Both the position numbers and the translations under genes were made by a program. 13,025 nucleotides of DNA from Saccoglossus kowalevskii (lineage: Eukaryota > Hemichordata > Enteropneusta > Harrimaniidae): contig NW_003158392.1 in assembly GCF_000003605.2 (NCBI RefSeq), positions 1 through 13,025 of the forward strand, given 5' to 3'. Below are positions 1 to 9,905 of the stretch, piece after piece. The notes beneath the pieces were generated by a model. The model saw only the letters and a list, made by a program, of their open reading frames with translations. It had not been told where the DNA came from and ran no database searches. The first letter of the stretch is position 1, and each line of letters begins with the position of its first letter.

Positions 1-100
1 CTTTTTTTGCATAGAATATCAACGAATAGTTGGCAATATTAAATGCAGTCACTTTTTTGCATGGAATATCAATGAATAGTTGGCAACATTAAATGCAGTC
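1..100. repeat. Two TT-class monomers opening the window
   Basis: The first unit lacks the initial A of the monomer and has seven T in place of six, A at 13, CG at 23-24 and CAATAT at 34-39. The second is TT, G at 13, CAACAT. The same pair, including the seven-T run, is found at 2704-2804; a six-T version is at 6705-6804. The opening is therefore another copy of the start of the 1.2-kb block described at 2690 and 6693, cut by the window edge. Confidence 0.8.
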
Positions 101-680
101 ACTTTTTTGCATGGAATATCAATGAATAGTTGGCAAACAATAAATGCAGTCACTTCTTTGCATAGAATATCAATGAATAGTTGGCAACAATAAATGAAGT
201 CACTTCTTTGCATAGAATATCAATGAATAGTTGGCTATATTAAATGCAGTCACTTATTTGCATGGAATATCAATGAATAGTTGGCAACAATAAATGCAGT
301 CACTTATTTGCATAGAATATCAATGAATAGTTGGCAACAATAAATGAAGTCACTTATTTGCATGGAATATCAATGAATAGTTGGCAATATTAAATGCAGT
401 CACTTCATTGCATAGAATATCAATGAATAGTTGGCAATATTAAATGCAGTCACTTATTTGCATGGAATATCAATGAATAGTTGGCAATATTAAATGCAGT
501 CACTTATTTGCATGGAATATCAATGAATAGTTGGCAACATTAAATGCAGTCACTTCTTTGCATGGAATATCAATGAATAGTTGGCAACATTAAATGCAGT
601 CACTTTTTTGCATGGAATATCAACGAATATTTGGCATCAGTAAATGCAGTCACTTCTTTGCATGGAATATCAAGGAATAT
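101..680. repeat. Mosaic block A, copy 1 (partner at 6104-6683)
   Basis: Monomer order by sites 5-6 and 34-39: TT CAAACAA; CT CAACAA with GAA; CT CTATAT; AT CAACAA; AT CAACAA with GAA; AT CAATAT; CA CAATAT; AT CAATAT; AT CAACAT; CT CAACAT; TT CATCAG; then the start of a CT monomer with GG at 23-24. The same order recurs at a constant offset of 6,003 bases, checked at CAAACAA (134/6137), GGCTATAT (233/6236) and CAAGGAAT (671/6674). Both copies share an unusual CT monomer ending in CTATAT (205-254 here). Elsewhere CTATAT normally follows CA at 5-6, so this looks like a shared internal deletion of whole monomers. Similarity ends inside the GG monomer. Confidence 0.85.
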
Positions 681-800
681 TTGGCAATAATAAATGCTGT
701 CACGTTTTTGCATATAATATCAACGAATAGTTGGCATCAGTAAATGTAGTCACTTCTTTTCATGGAATATCAATGAATAGTTGGCAAACAATAAATGCAG
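541..800. repeat. CATCAG/GTAGT block, copy 1
   Basis: This is a run of rarer monomer types: CAACAT; TT with CG at 23-24, TATTTGG at 27-33 and CATCAG; CT with GG at 23-24, CAATAA and GCT; a monomer reading CATATAATATC with CG and CATCAG, ending in GTAGT; then a TTTTCATGG monomer with CAAACAA. The same run is found near 10861-11125 and 12061-12340. Related forms with GTATGG replacing GCATGG lie at 1551-1800 and 3951-4200. The GG and CATATAAT variants are restricted to these blocks, apart from one GG monomer at 6675, so they tag the lineage. The CACG at about 702-705 is a private change. Confidence 0.85.
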
Positions 801-1052
801 TCACTTATTTGCATAGAATATCAATGAATAGTTGGCAACAATAAATGAAGTCACTTCTTTGCATAGAATATCAATGAATAGTTGGCAATATTAAATGCAG
901 TCACTTATTTGCATGGAATATCAATGAATAGTTGGCAATATTAAATGCAGTCACTTATTTGCATGGAATATCAATGAATAGTTGGCAACAATAAATGAAG
1001 TCACTTATTTGCATGGAATATCAATGAATAGTTGGCAATATTAAATGCAGTC

Positions 1053-1102
1053 ACTTCATTGCATAGAATATCAATGAATAGTTGGCAACAATAAATGCAG
1101 TC
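1053..1102. repeat. Hybrid monomer (CA-type head, CATTTC-type tail)
   Basis: The head is the CA, A13 type. The tail is CAACAA followed by GCAGTCATTTC, which elsewhere belongs to the TTTTCATGG monomer. At 2209-2308, 8109-8208 and 12601-12700 two separate monomers occupy this place: CA with GGATAG and GCT, then TTTTCATGG with CAACAA. The single unit here is best explained as an exact one-monomer deletion by crossover within aligned repeats. The flanks at 601-1050 and 12145-12594 match at an offset of 11,544, and after this unit the offset becomes about 11,594. Confidence 0.7.
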
Positions 1103-1340
1103 ATTTCTTTGCATGGAATATCAATGGATAGTTGGTATCAGTAAATGCAGTCACTTCTTTGCATGGAATATCAATGAATAGTTGGCAACAATAAATGCAG
1201 TCACTTCTTTGCATAGAATATCAATGAATAGTTGGCAACATTAAATGCAGTCACTTTTTTGCATGGAATATCAACGAATATTTGACATCAGTAAATGCAG
1301 TCACTTCTTTGCATGGAATATCAATGAATAGTTGGCAATA
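1103..1340. repeat. CATTTC / GACATCAG block, copy 1
   Basis: Monomers in order: CATTTCTTTGCATGG with GGATAG and GGTATCAG; CT CAACAA; CT A13 CAACAT; TT with CG and TTTGACATCAG; CT CAATAT. TTTGACATCAG, where the usual TTGG is TTGA, is a rare change that also appears near 2482, 2632, 5883, 6033, 8386 and 12876 (CATTAG in the last). The copies are variously extended: those at 2209 and 8109 carry an additional CATTG monomer, and those at 2209 and 5690 duplicate the GACATCAG step 150 bp apart. Confidence 0.8.
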
Positions 1341-1519
1341 TTAAATGCAGTCACTTATTTGCATGGAATATCAATGAATAGTTGGCAATATTAAATGCAG
1401 TCACTTATTTGCATGGAATATCAATGAATAGTTGGCAATATTAAATGCAGTCACTTATTTGCATGGAATATCAATGAATAGTTGGCAACAATAAATGCAG
1501 TCACTTCTTTTCATTGAAT

Positions 1520-1887
1520 ATCAATGAGTAGTTGGCAACATTAAATGCAGTCACTTCTTTGCATGGAATATCAATGAATAGTTGGCAACATTAAATGCAG
1601 TCACTTTTTTGCATGGAATATCAACGAATATTTGGCATCAGTAAATGCAGTCACTTCTTTGTATGGAATATCAATGAATATTTGGCAATAATAAATGCTG
1701 TTACTTCTTTGCATAGAATATCAACGAATAGTTGGCATCAGTAAATGTAGTCACTTCTTTTCATGGAATATCAATGAATAGTTGGCAAACAATAAATGCA
1801 GTCACTTCTTTGCATAGAATATCAATGAATAGTTGGCAACAATAAATGAAGTCACTTCTTTGCATAGAATATCAATGAATAGTTGGC
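1520..1887. repeat. GAGTAG/GTATGG block, copy 1 (partner at 3923-4290)
   Basis: This stretch repeats at an offset of 2,403, checked with two otherwise rare markers: GAGTAGTTGG (1526 and 3929) and TTTGTATGG (1661 and 4064 at the G). Order: CAACAT with GAGTAG; CT CAACAT; TT CATCAG; CT GTATGG with CAATAA and GCT; CT CG CATCAG with GTAGT; TTTTCATGG with CAAACAA; CT CAACAA with GAA. The first monomer begins differently in the two copies (TTTTCATTG here, ATTTGCATGG at 3911), so one boundary lies inside a monomer. The copies also differ by GTTA here against GTCA at about 4104. Confidence 0.82.
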
Positions 1888-2208
1888 AATATTAAATGCA
1901 GTCACTTATTTGCATGGAATATCAATGAATAGTTGGCAATATTAAATGCAGTCACTTATTTGCATGGAATATCAATGAATAGTTGGCAATATTAAATGCA
2001 GTCAGTTCATTGCATAGAATATCAATGAATAGTTGGCTATATTAAATGCAGTCACTTATTTGCATGGAATATCAATGAATAGTTGGCAACAATAAATGCA
2101 GTCACTTATTTGCATAGAATATCAATGAATAGTTGGCAACAATAAATGAAGTCACTTATTTGCATGGAATATCAATGAATAGTTGGCAATATTAAATGCA
2201 GTCACTTC
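1888..2208. repeat. AT-class run with a GTCAGTTCATTG monomer
   Basis: Monomers are mostly AT CAATAT and CAACAA types. At 2001 the usual GTCACTTCATTG reads GTCAGTTCATTG, followed by CTATAT. The same C-to-G change occurs at 10101 and 11343, in both cases also before CTATAT, so the three sites share descent. The two later copies additionally share ATAAAATG in place of ATTAAATG, which is absent here. That makes this the less derived version or an earlier branch. Confidence 0.75.
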
Positions 2209-2690
2209 ATTGCATAGAATATCAATGGATAGTTGGCAACAATAAATGCTGTCACTTCTTTTCATGGAATATCAATGAATAGTTGGCAACAATAAATGCA
2301 GTCATTTCTTTGCATGGAATATCAATGGATAGTTGGCATAAGTAAATGCAGTCACTTCTTTGCATGGAATATCAATGAATAGTTGGCAACAATAAATGCA
2401 GTCACTTCTTTGCATAGAATATCAATGAATAGTTGGCAACATTAAATGCAGTCACTTTTTTGCATGGAATATCAACGAATATTTGACATCAGTAAATGCA
2501 GTCACTTCTTTGCATGGAATATCAATGAATAGTTGGCAACAATAAATGCAGTCACTCCTTTGCATTGAATATCAATGAATAGTTGGCAACATTAAATGCA
2601 GTCACTTTTTTGCATGGAATATCAACGAATATTTGACATCAGTAAATGCAGTCACTTCTTTGCATGGAATATCAATGAATAGTTGGCAAC
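2209..2690. repeat. CATTTC / GACATCAG block, copy 2 (longest form)
   Basis: Order: CA with GGATAG, CAACAA and GCT; TTTTCATGG CAACAA; CATTTC with GGATAG and CATAAG; CT CAACAA; CT CAACAT; TT GACATCAG; CT CAACAA; CTCCTTTGCATTG with CAACAT; TT GACATCAG; CT CAACAA ending in TAAATACAG. The trio from CT CAACAA to GACATCAG is present twice 150 bp apart, a local three-monomer duplication. TAAATACAG (2694) is found again only at about 6696. CTCCTTTGCATTG recurs at about 8456. Confidence 0.8.
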
Positions 2691-3920
2691 AATAAATACA
2701 GTCACTTTTTTTGCATAGAATATCAACGAATAGTTGGCAATATTAAATGCAGTCACTTTTTTGCATGGAATATCAATGAATAGTTGGCAACATTAAATGC
2801 AGTCACTTTTTTGCATGGAATATCAATGAATAGTTGGCAAACAATAAATGCAGTCACTTCTTTGCATAGAATATCAATGAATACTTGGCAACAATAAATG
2901 AAGTCACTTCTTTGCATAGAATATCAATGAATAGTTGGCAATATTAAATGCAGTCACTTATTTGCATGGAATATCAATGAATAGTTGGCAATATTAAATG
3001 CAGTCACTTATTTGCATGGAATATCATTGAATAGTTGGCAACAATAAATGAAGTCACTTATTTGCATGGAATATCAATGAATAGTTGGCAATATTAAATG
3101 CAGTCACTTCATTGCATAGAATATCAATGAATAGTTGGCTATATTAAATGCAGTCACTTATTTGCATGGAATATCAATGAATAGTTGGCAACAATAAATG
3201 CAGTCACTTATTTGCATAGAATATCAATGAATAGTTGGCAACAATAAATGAAGTCACTTATTTGCATGGAATATCAATGAATAGTTGGCAATATTAAATG
3301 CAGTCACTTCATTGCATAGAATATCAATGAATAGTTGGCAATATTAAATGCAGTCACTTATTTGCATGGAATATCAATGAATAGTTGGCAATATTAAATG
3401 CAGTCACTTATTTGCATGGAATATCAATGAACAGTTGGCAATATTAAATGCAGTCACTTATTTGCATGGAATATCAATGAATAGTTGGCAACAATAAATG
3501 AAGTCACTTATTTGCATGGAATATCAATGAATAGTTGGCAATATTAAATGCAGTCACTTCATTGCATAGAATATCAATGAATAGTTGGCTATATTAAATG
3601 CAGTCACTTATTTGCATGGAATATCAATGAATAGTTGGCAACAATAAATGCAGTCACTTATTTGCATAGAATATCAATGAATAGTTGGCAACAATAAATG
3701 AAGTCACTTATTTGCATGGAATATCAATGAATAGTTGGCAATATTAAATGCAGTCACTTCATTGCATAGAATATCAATGAATAGTTGGCAATATTAAATG
3801 CAGTCACTTATTTGCATGGAATATCAATGAATAGTTGGCAATATTAAATGCAGTCACTTATTTGCATGGAATATCAATGAATAGTTGGCAATATTAAATG
3901 CAGTCACTTATTTGCATGGA
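2690..3920. repeat. 1.2-kb higher-order block B, copy 1
   Basis: From TAAATACAG onward this block matches 6690-7970 at an offset of 4,000 for its first 700 bases. Markers include TACTTGG (2882/6882), ATATCATTGA (3021/7021) and GGCTATAT (3137/7137). Inside it, a cycle starting at a CA monomer with CTATAT (3107) repeats 450 bp later (3557): CTATAT; CAACAA; CAACAA-GAA; CAATAT; CA CAATAT; several AT CAATAT; CAACAA-GAA; CAATAT. A private ACAGTTGG is at 3431. The copy at 6693 has one more AT CAATAT monomer, after which the offset is 4,050. A partial third copy is at 9420-9905. Confidence 0.85.
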
Positions 3921-3922
3921 AT

Positions 3923-4290
3923 ATCAATGAGTAGTTGGCAACATTAAATGCAGTCACTTCTTTGCATGGAATATCAATGAATAGTTGGCAACATTAAATG
4001 CAGTCACTTTTTTGCATGGAATATCAACGAATATTTGGCATCAGTAAATGCAGTCACTTCTTTGTATGGAATATCAATGAATATTTGGCAATAATAAATG
4101 CTGTCACTTCTTTGCATAGAATATCAACGAATAGTTGGCATCAGTAAATGTAGTCACTTCTTTTCATGGAATATCAATGAATAGTTGGCAAACAATAAAT
4201 GCAGTCACTTCTTTGCATAGAATATCAATGAATAGTTGGCAACAATAAATGAAGTCACTTCTTTGCATAGAATATCAATGAATAGTTGGC
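3923..4290. repeat. GAGTAG/GTATGG block, copy 2
   Basis: This is the partner of 1520-1887 at an offset of 2,403, with GAGTAGTTGG at 3929 and GTATGG at 4064. It is joined directly to block B through an AT-headed monomer. Past about 4290 the copies part: CAACAA with GCA here, CAATAT at the first copy. It belongs to the wider CATCAG/GTAGT family at 541, 10861 and 12061. Confidence 0.82.
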
Positions 4291-5640
4291 AACAATAAAT
4301 GCAGTCACTTATTTGCATAGAATATCAATGAATAGTTGGCAACAATAAATGAAGTCACTTATTTGCATGGAATATCAATGAATAGTTGGCAATATTAAAT
4401 GCAGTCACTTCATTGCATAGAATATCAATGAATAGTTGGCAATATTAAATGCAGTCACTTATTTGCATGGAATATCAATGAATAGTTGGCAATATTAAAT
4501 GCAGTCACTTTTTTGCATGGAATATCAATGAATAGTTGGCAAACAATAAATGCAGTCACTTCTTTGCATAGAATATCAATGAATAGTTGGCAACAATAAA
4601 TGAAGTCACTTCTTTGCATAGAATATCAATGAATAGTTGGCAATATTAAATGCAGTCACTTATTTGCATGGAATATCAATGAATAGTTGGCAATATTAAA
4701 TGCAGTCACTTATTGCATGGAATATCATTGAATAGTTGGCAACAATAAATGAAGTCACTTATTTGCATGGAATATCAATGAATAGTTGGCAATATTAAAT
4801 GCAGTCACTTCATTGCATAGAATATCAATGAATAGTTGGCTATATTAAATGCAGTCACTTATTTGCATGGAATATCAATGAATAGTTGGCAACAATAAAT
4901 GCAGTCACTTATTTGCATAGAATATCAATGAATAGTTGGCAACAATAAATGAAGTCACTTATTTGCATGGAATATCAATGAATAGTTGGCAATATTAAAT
5001 GCAGTCACTTCATTGCATAGAATATCAATGAATAGTTGGCAATATTAAATGCAGTCACTTATTTGCATGGAATATCAATGAATAGTTGGCAATATTAAAT
5101 GCAGTCACTTATTTGCATGGAATATCAATGAATAGTTGGCAATATTAAATGCAGTCACTTATTTGCATGGAATATCAATGAATAGTTGGCAATATTAAAT
5201 GCAGTCACTTATTTGCATGGAATATCAATGAATAGTTGGCAACAATAAATGAAGTCACTTATTTGCATGGAATATCAATGAATAGTTGGCAATATTAAAT
5301 GCAGTCACTTATTTGCATGGAATATCAATGAATAGTTGGCAACAATAAATGCAGTCACTTATTTGCATAGAATATCAATGAATAGTTGGCAACAATAAAT
5401 GAAGTCACTTATTTGCATGGAATATCAATGAATAGTTGGCAATATTAAATGCAGTCACTTCATTGCATAGAATATCAATGAATAGTTGGCAATATTAAAT
5501 GCAGTCACTTATTTGCATGGAATATCAATGAATAGTTGGCAATATTAAATGCAGTCACTTATTTGCATGGAATATCAATGAATAGTTGGCAATATTAAAT
5601 GCAGTCACTTATTTGCATGGAATATCAATGAATAGTTGGC
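4290..5640. repeat. AT-class higher-order region with 8- to 10-monomer cycles
   Basis: The region is dominated by AT CAATAT monomers, interrupted at intervals by AT CAACAA-GCA, AT A13 CAACAA-GAA and CA monomers. Runs of three or four near-identical CAATAT units occur at about 5050-5220 and 5500-5640. At 4711 one T is missing (CACTTATTGCATGG) and is followed by ATCATTGA; the same pair is found at 8609, 9308 and 9709. The stretch 4632-5220 matches 8530-9118 at an offset of 3,898. This is the most homogeneous part of the window, as expected where turnover is recent. Confidence 0.8.
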
Positions 5641-5700
5641 AAACAATAAATGAAGTCACTTATTTGCATGGATATCATGATAGTTGGCAACAATAAATGC
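5641..5700. other. Indel-rich junction in the array
   Basis: A monomer with the combination CAAACAA plus GAA, not seen elsewhere, is followed by one reading GGATATCATGATAG where the family has GGAATATCAATGAATAG. Three separate AA pairs have become single A within 17 bases. Directly after, the monomer type switches from the AT class to the CATTTC block. The pattern resembles homopolymer undercalling at a low-quality sequence join, although real deletions cannot be excluded. Confidence 0.6.
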
Positions 5701-6060
5701 AGTCATTTCTTTGCATGGAATATCAATGGATAGTTGGCATAAGTAAATGCAGTCACTTCTTTGCATGGAATATCAATGAATAGTTGGCAACAATAAATGC
5801 AGTCACTTCTTGCATAGAATATCAATGAATAGTTGGCAACATTAAATGCAGTCACTTTTTTGCATGGAATATCAACGAATATTTGACATCAGTAAATGCA
5901 GTCACTTCTTTGCATGGAATATCAATGAATAGTTGGCAACAATAAATGCAGTCACTTCTTTGCATTGAATATCAATGAATAGTTGGCAACATTAAATGCA
6001 GTCACTTTTTTGCATGGAATATCAACGAATATTTGACATCAGTAAATGCAGTCACTTCTT
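5700..6060. repeat. CATTTC / GACATCAG block, copy 3
   Basis: CATTTC with GGATAG and CATAAG is followed by CT CAACAA, CT CAACAT, TT GACATCAG, CT CAACAA, CTTTGCATTG CAACAT and a second TT GACATCAG. The order matches 2300-2650, including CATAAG rather than the TATCAG seen at 1130, 8229 and 12729. One T is missing in CACTTCTTGCATAG near 5806. The GCA monomers after each GACATCAG lack the TAAATACAG change found in copy 2. Confidence 0.8.
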
Positions 6061-6103
6061 TGCATAGAATATCAATGAATAGTTGGCAACATTAAATGCA
6101 GTC

Positions 6104-6683
6104 ACTTTTTTGCATGGAATATCAATGAATAGTTGGCAAACAATAAATGCAGTCACTTCTTTGCATAGAATATCAATGAATAGTTGGCAACAATAAATGA
6201 AGTCACTTCTTTGCATAGAATATCAATGAATAGTTGGCTATATTAAATGCAGTCACTTATTTGCATGGAATATCAATGAATAGTTGGCAACAATAAATGC
6301 AGTCACTTATTTGCATAGAATATCAATGAATAGTTGGCAACAATAAATGAAGTCACTTATTTGCATGGAATATCAATGAATAGTTGGCAATATTAAATGC
6401 AGTCACTTCATTGCATAGAATATCAATGAATAGTTGGCAATATTAAATGCAGTCACTTATTTGCATGGAATATCAATGAATAGTTGGCAATATTAAATGC
6501 AGTCACTTATTTGCATGGAATATCAATGAATAGTTGGCAACATTAAATGCAGTCACTTCTTTGCATGGAATATCAATGAATAGTTGGCAACATTAAATGC
6601 AGTCACTTTTTTGCATGGAATATCAACGAATATTTGGCATCAGTAAATGCAGTCACTTCTTTGCATGGAATATCAAGGAATAG
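6104..6683. repeat. Mosaic block A, copy 2 (partner at 101-680)
   Basis: This has the same monomer order as 101-680 at a constant offset of 6,003, including the atypical CT monomer with CTATAT (6208-6257). I saw no differences between the copies where I compared them, though I did not check every base. Identity stops inside the GG monomer starting at 6655: the head matches 652-680, but the tail (TAGTTGGCAACAATAAATAC) is that of the monomer at 2655-2703. Confidence 0.83.
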
Positions 6684-6704
6684 TTGGCAACAATAAATAC
6701 AGTC
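6655..6704. repeat. Hybrid monomer joining blocks A and B
   Basis: The first half carries GG at 23-24 (CAAGGAAT, 6674), a marker of the CATCAG/GTAGT block. The second half carries CAACAA and TAAATACAG, a marker otherwise seen only at 2694. Upstream sequence tracks 101-680 and downstream tracks 2704 onward. The switch falls between monomer positions 25 and 37 with the 50-bp register intact, which fits an unequal exchange or conversion end-point. Confidence 0.75.
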
Positions 6705-7970
6705 ACTTTTTTGCATAGAATATCAACGAATAGTTGGCAATATTAAATGCAGTCACTTTTTTGCATGGAATATCAATGAATAGTTGGCAACATTAAATGC
6801 AGTCACTTTTTTGCATGGAATATCAATGAATAGTTGGCAAACAATAAATGCAGTCACTTCTTTGCATAGAATATCAATGAATACTTGGCAACAATAAATG
6901 AAGTCACTTCTTTGCATAGAATATCAATGAATAGTTGGCAATATTAAATGCAGTCACTTATTTGCATGGAATATCAATGAATAGTTGGCAATATTAAATG
7001 CAGTTACTTATTTGCATGGAATATCATTGAATAGTTGGCAACAATAAATGAAGTCACTTATTTGCATGGAATATCAATGAATAGTTGGCAATATTAAATG
7101 CAGTCACTTCATTGCATAGAATATCAATGAATAGTTGGCTATATTAAATGCAGTCACTTATTTGCATGAAATATCAATGAATAGTTGGCAACAATAAATG
7201 CAGTCACTTATTTGCATAGAATATCAATGAATAGTTGGCAACAATAAATGAAGTCACTTATTTGCATGGAATATCAATGAATAGTTGGCAATATTAAATG
7301 CAGTCACTTCATTGCATAGAATATCAATGAATAGTTGGCAATATTAAATGCAGTCACTTATTTGCATGGAATATCAATGAATAGTTGGCAATATTAAATG
7401 CAGTCACTTATTTGCATGGAATATCAATGAATAGTTGGCAATATTAAATGCAGTCACTTATTTGCATGGAATATCAATGAATAGTTGGCAATATTAAATG
7501 CAGTCACTTATTTGCATGGAATATCAATGAATAGTTGGCAACAATAAATGAAGTCACTTATTTGCATGGAATATCAATGAATAGTTGGCAATATTAAATG
7601 CAGTCACTTCATTGCATAGAATATCAATGAATAGTTGGCTATATTAAATGCAGTCACTTATTTGCATGGAATATCAATGAATAGTTGGCAACAATAAATG
7701 CAGTCACTTATTTGCATAGAATATCAATGAATAGTTGGCAACAATAAATGAAGTCACTTATTTGCATGGAATATCAATGAATAGTTGGCAATATTAAATG
7801 CAGTCACTTCATTGCATAGAATATCAATGAATAGTTGGCAATATTAAATGCAGTCACTTATTTGCATGGAATATCAATGAATAGTTGGCAATATTAAATG
7901 CAGTCACTTATTTGCATGGAATATCAATGAATAGTTGGCAATATTAAATGCAGTCACTTATTGCATTGGA
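6693..7970. repeat. 1.2-kb higher-order block B, copy 2
   Basis: This is the partner of 2690-3920. It has the same markers (TACTTGG at 6882, ATATCATTGA at 7021, CTATAT at 7140 and 7640). One extra AT CAATAT monomer near 7450-7500 lengthens its internal cycle from 450 to 500 bp. Private changes are GTTACTTA near 7004 and GCATGAAATATC near 7164. Near 7960 the sequence reads CTTATTGCATTGG, a T lost and a T gained within eight bases. Beyond about 7970 it continues as CAATAT where copy 1 switches to GAGTAG. Confidence 0.83.
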
Positions 7971-8108
7971 ATATCAATGAATAGTTGGCAATATTAAATG
8001 CAGTCACTTATTTGCATGGAATATCAATGAATAGTTGGCAACAATAAATGAAGTCACTTATTTGCATGGAATATCAATGAATAGTTGGCAATATTAAATG
8101 CAGTCACT

Positions 8109-8520
8109 TCATTGCATAGAATATCAATGGATAGTTGGCAACAATAAATGCTGTCACTTCTTTTCATGGAATATCAATGAATAGTTGGCAACAATAAATG
8201 CAGTCATTTCTTTGCATGGAATATCAATGGATAGTTGGTATCAGTAAATGCAGTCACTTCTTTGCATGGAATATCAATGAATAGTTGGCAACAATAAATG
8301 CAGTCACTTCTTTGCATAGAATATCAATGAATAGTTGGCAACATTAAATGCAGTCACTTTTTTGCATGGAATATCAACGAATATTTGACATCAGTAAATG
8401 CAGTCACTTCTTTGCATGGAATATCAATGAATAGTTGGCAACAATAAATGCAGTCACTCCTTTGCATTGAATATCAATAAATAGTTGGCAACATTAAATG
8501 CAGTCACTTTTTTGCATGGA
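8109..8520. repeat. CATTTC / GACATCAG block, copy 4
   Basis: Order: CA GGATAG CAACAA-GCT; TTTTCATGG CAACAA; CATTTC with GGTATCAG; CT CAACAA; CT CAACAT; TT GACATCAG; CT CAACAA; CTCCTTTGCATTG with CAACAT (ATAAATAG near 8477); then a TT monomer that switches to CAATAT near 8540 instead of GACATCAG. Up to the switch it parallels 2209-2610. The last monomer is therefore another hybrid. Confidence 0.8.
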
Positions 8521-8524
8521 ATAT

Positions 8525-9420
8525 CAATGAATAGTTGGCAATATTAAATGCAGTCACTTATTTGCATGGAATATCAATGAATAGTTGGCAATATTAAATG
8601 CAGTCACTTATTGCATGGAATATCATTGAATAGTTGGCAACAATAAATGAAGTCACTTATTTGCATGGAATATCAATGAATAGTTGGCAATATTAAATGC
8701 AGTCACTTCATTGCATAGAATATCAATGAATAGTTGGCTATATTAAATGCAGTCACTTATTTGCATGGAATATCAATGAATAGTTGGCAACAATAAATGC
8801 AGTCACTTATTTGCATAGAATATCAATGAATAGTTGGCAACAATAAATGAAGTCACTTATTTGCATGGAATATCAATGAATAGTTGGCAATATTAAATGC
8901 AGTCACTTCATTGCATAGAATATCAATGAATAGTTGGCAATATTAAATGCAGTCACTTATTTGCATGGAATATCAATGAATAGTTGGCAATATTAAATGC
9001 AGTCACTTATTTGCATGGAATATCAATGAATAGTTGGCAATATTAAATGCAGTCACTTATTTGCATAGAATATCAATGAATAGTTGGCAATATTAAATGC
9101 AGTCACTTATTTGCATGGAATATCAATGAATAGTTGGCAACAATAAATGCAGTCACTTATTTGCATAGAATATCAATGAATAGTTGGCAACAATAAATGA
9201 AGTCACTTCTTTGCATAGAATATCAATGAATAGTTGGCAATATTAAATGCAGTCACTTATTTGCATGGAATATCAATGAATAGTTGGCAATATTAAATGC
9301 AGTCACTTATTGCATGGAATATCATTGAATAGTTGGCAACAATAAATGAAGTCACTTATTTGCATGGAATATCAATGAATAGTTGGCAATATTAAATGCA
9401 GTCACTTCATTGCATAGAAT
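8525..9420. repeat. AT-class higher-order region, second tract
   Basis: 8530-9118 matches 4632-5220 at an offset of 3,898, including the missing T at 8609 followed by ATCATTGA. After 9118 the order changes to CAACAA-GCA, CAACAA-GAA, CT CAATAT, AT CAATAT and a second missing-T/ATCATTGA monomer at 9308. That pair recurs about 400 bp on, at 9709. A monomer at about 9053 combines AT with A13 and CAATAT, a rare combination, since AT with A13 is nearly always followed by CAACAA-GAA. Confidence 0.78.
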
Positions 9421-9905
9421 ATCAACGAATAGTTGGCAATATTAAATGCAGTCACTTTTTTGCATGGAATATCAATGAATAGTTGGCAACATTAAATGCA
9501 GTCACTTTTTTGCATGGAATATCAATGAATAGTTGGCAAACAATAAATGCAGTCACTTCTTTGCATAGAATATCAATGAATACTTGGCAACAATAAATGA
9601 AGTCACTTCTTTGCATAGAATATCAATGAATAGTTGGCAATATTAAATGCAGTCACTTATTTGCATGGAATATCAATGAATAGTTGGCAATATTAAATGC
9701 AGTCACTTATTGCATGGAATATCATTGAATAGTTGGCAACAATAAATGAAGTCACTTATTTGCATGGAATATCAATGAATAGTTGGCAATATTAAATGCA
9801 GTCACTTCATTGCATAGAATATCAATGAATAGTTGGCTATATTAAATGCAGTCACTTATTTGCATGGAATATCAATGAATAGTTGGCAACAATAAATGCA
9901 GTCAC
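9420..9905. repeat. 1.2-kb block B, partial copy 3
   Basis: This segment starts inside a CA monomer that acquires the CG CAATAT tail of the TT opener, then runs TT CAACAT, TT CAAACAA, CT CAACAA-GAA with TACTTGG (about 9581), CT CAATAT, AT CAATAT, ATCATTGA, CAATAT, CA CTATAT and AT CAACAA. It tracks 6721-7205 at an offset of 2,699 until the lost T at 9709. TACTTGG appears only in the three block B copies. The copy is cut off by the indel-rich segment that follows. Confidence 0.8.
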
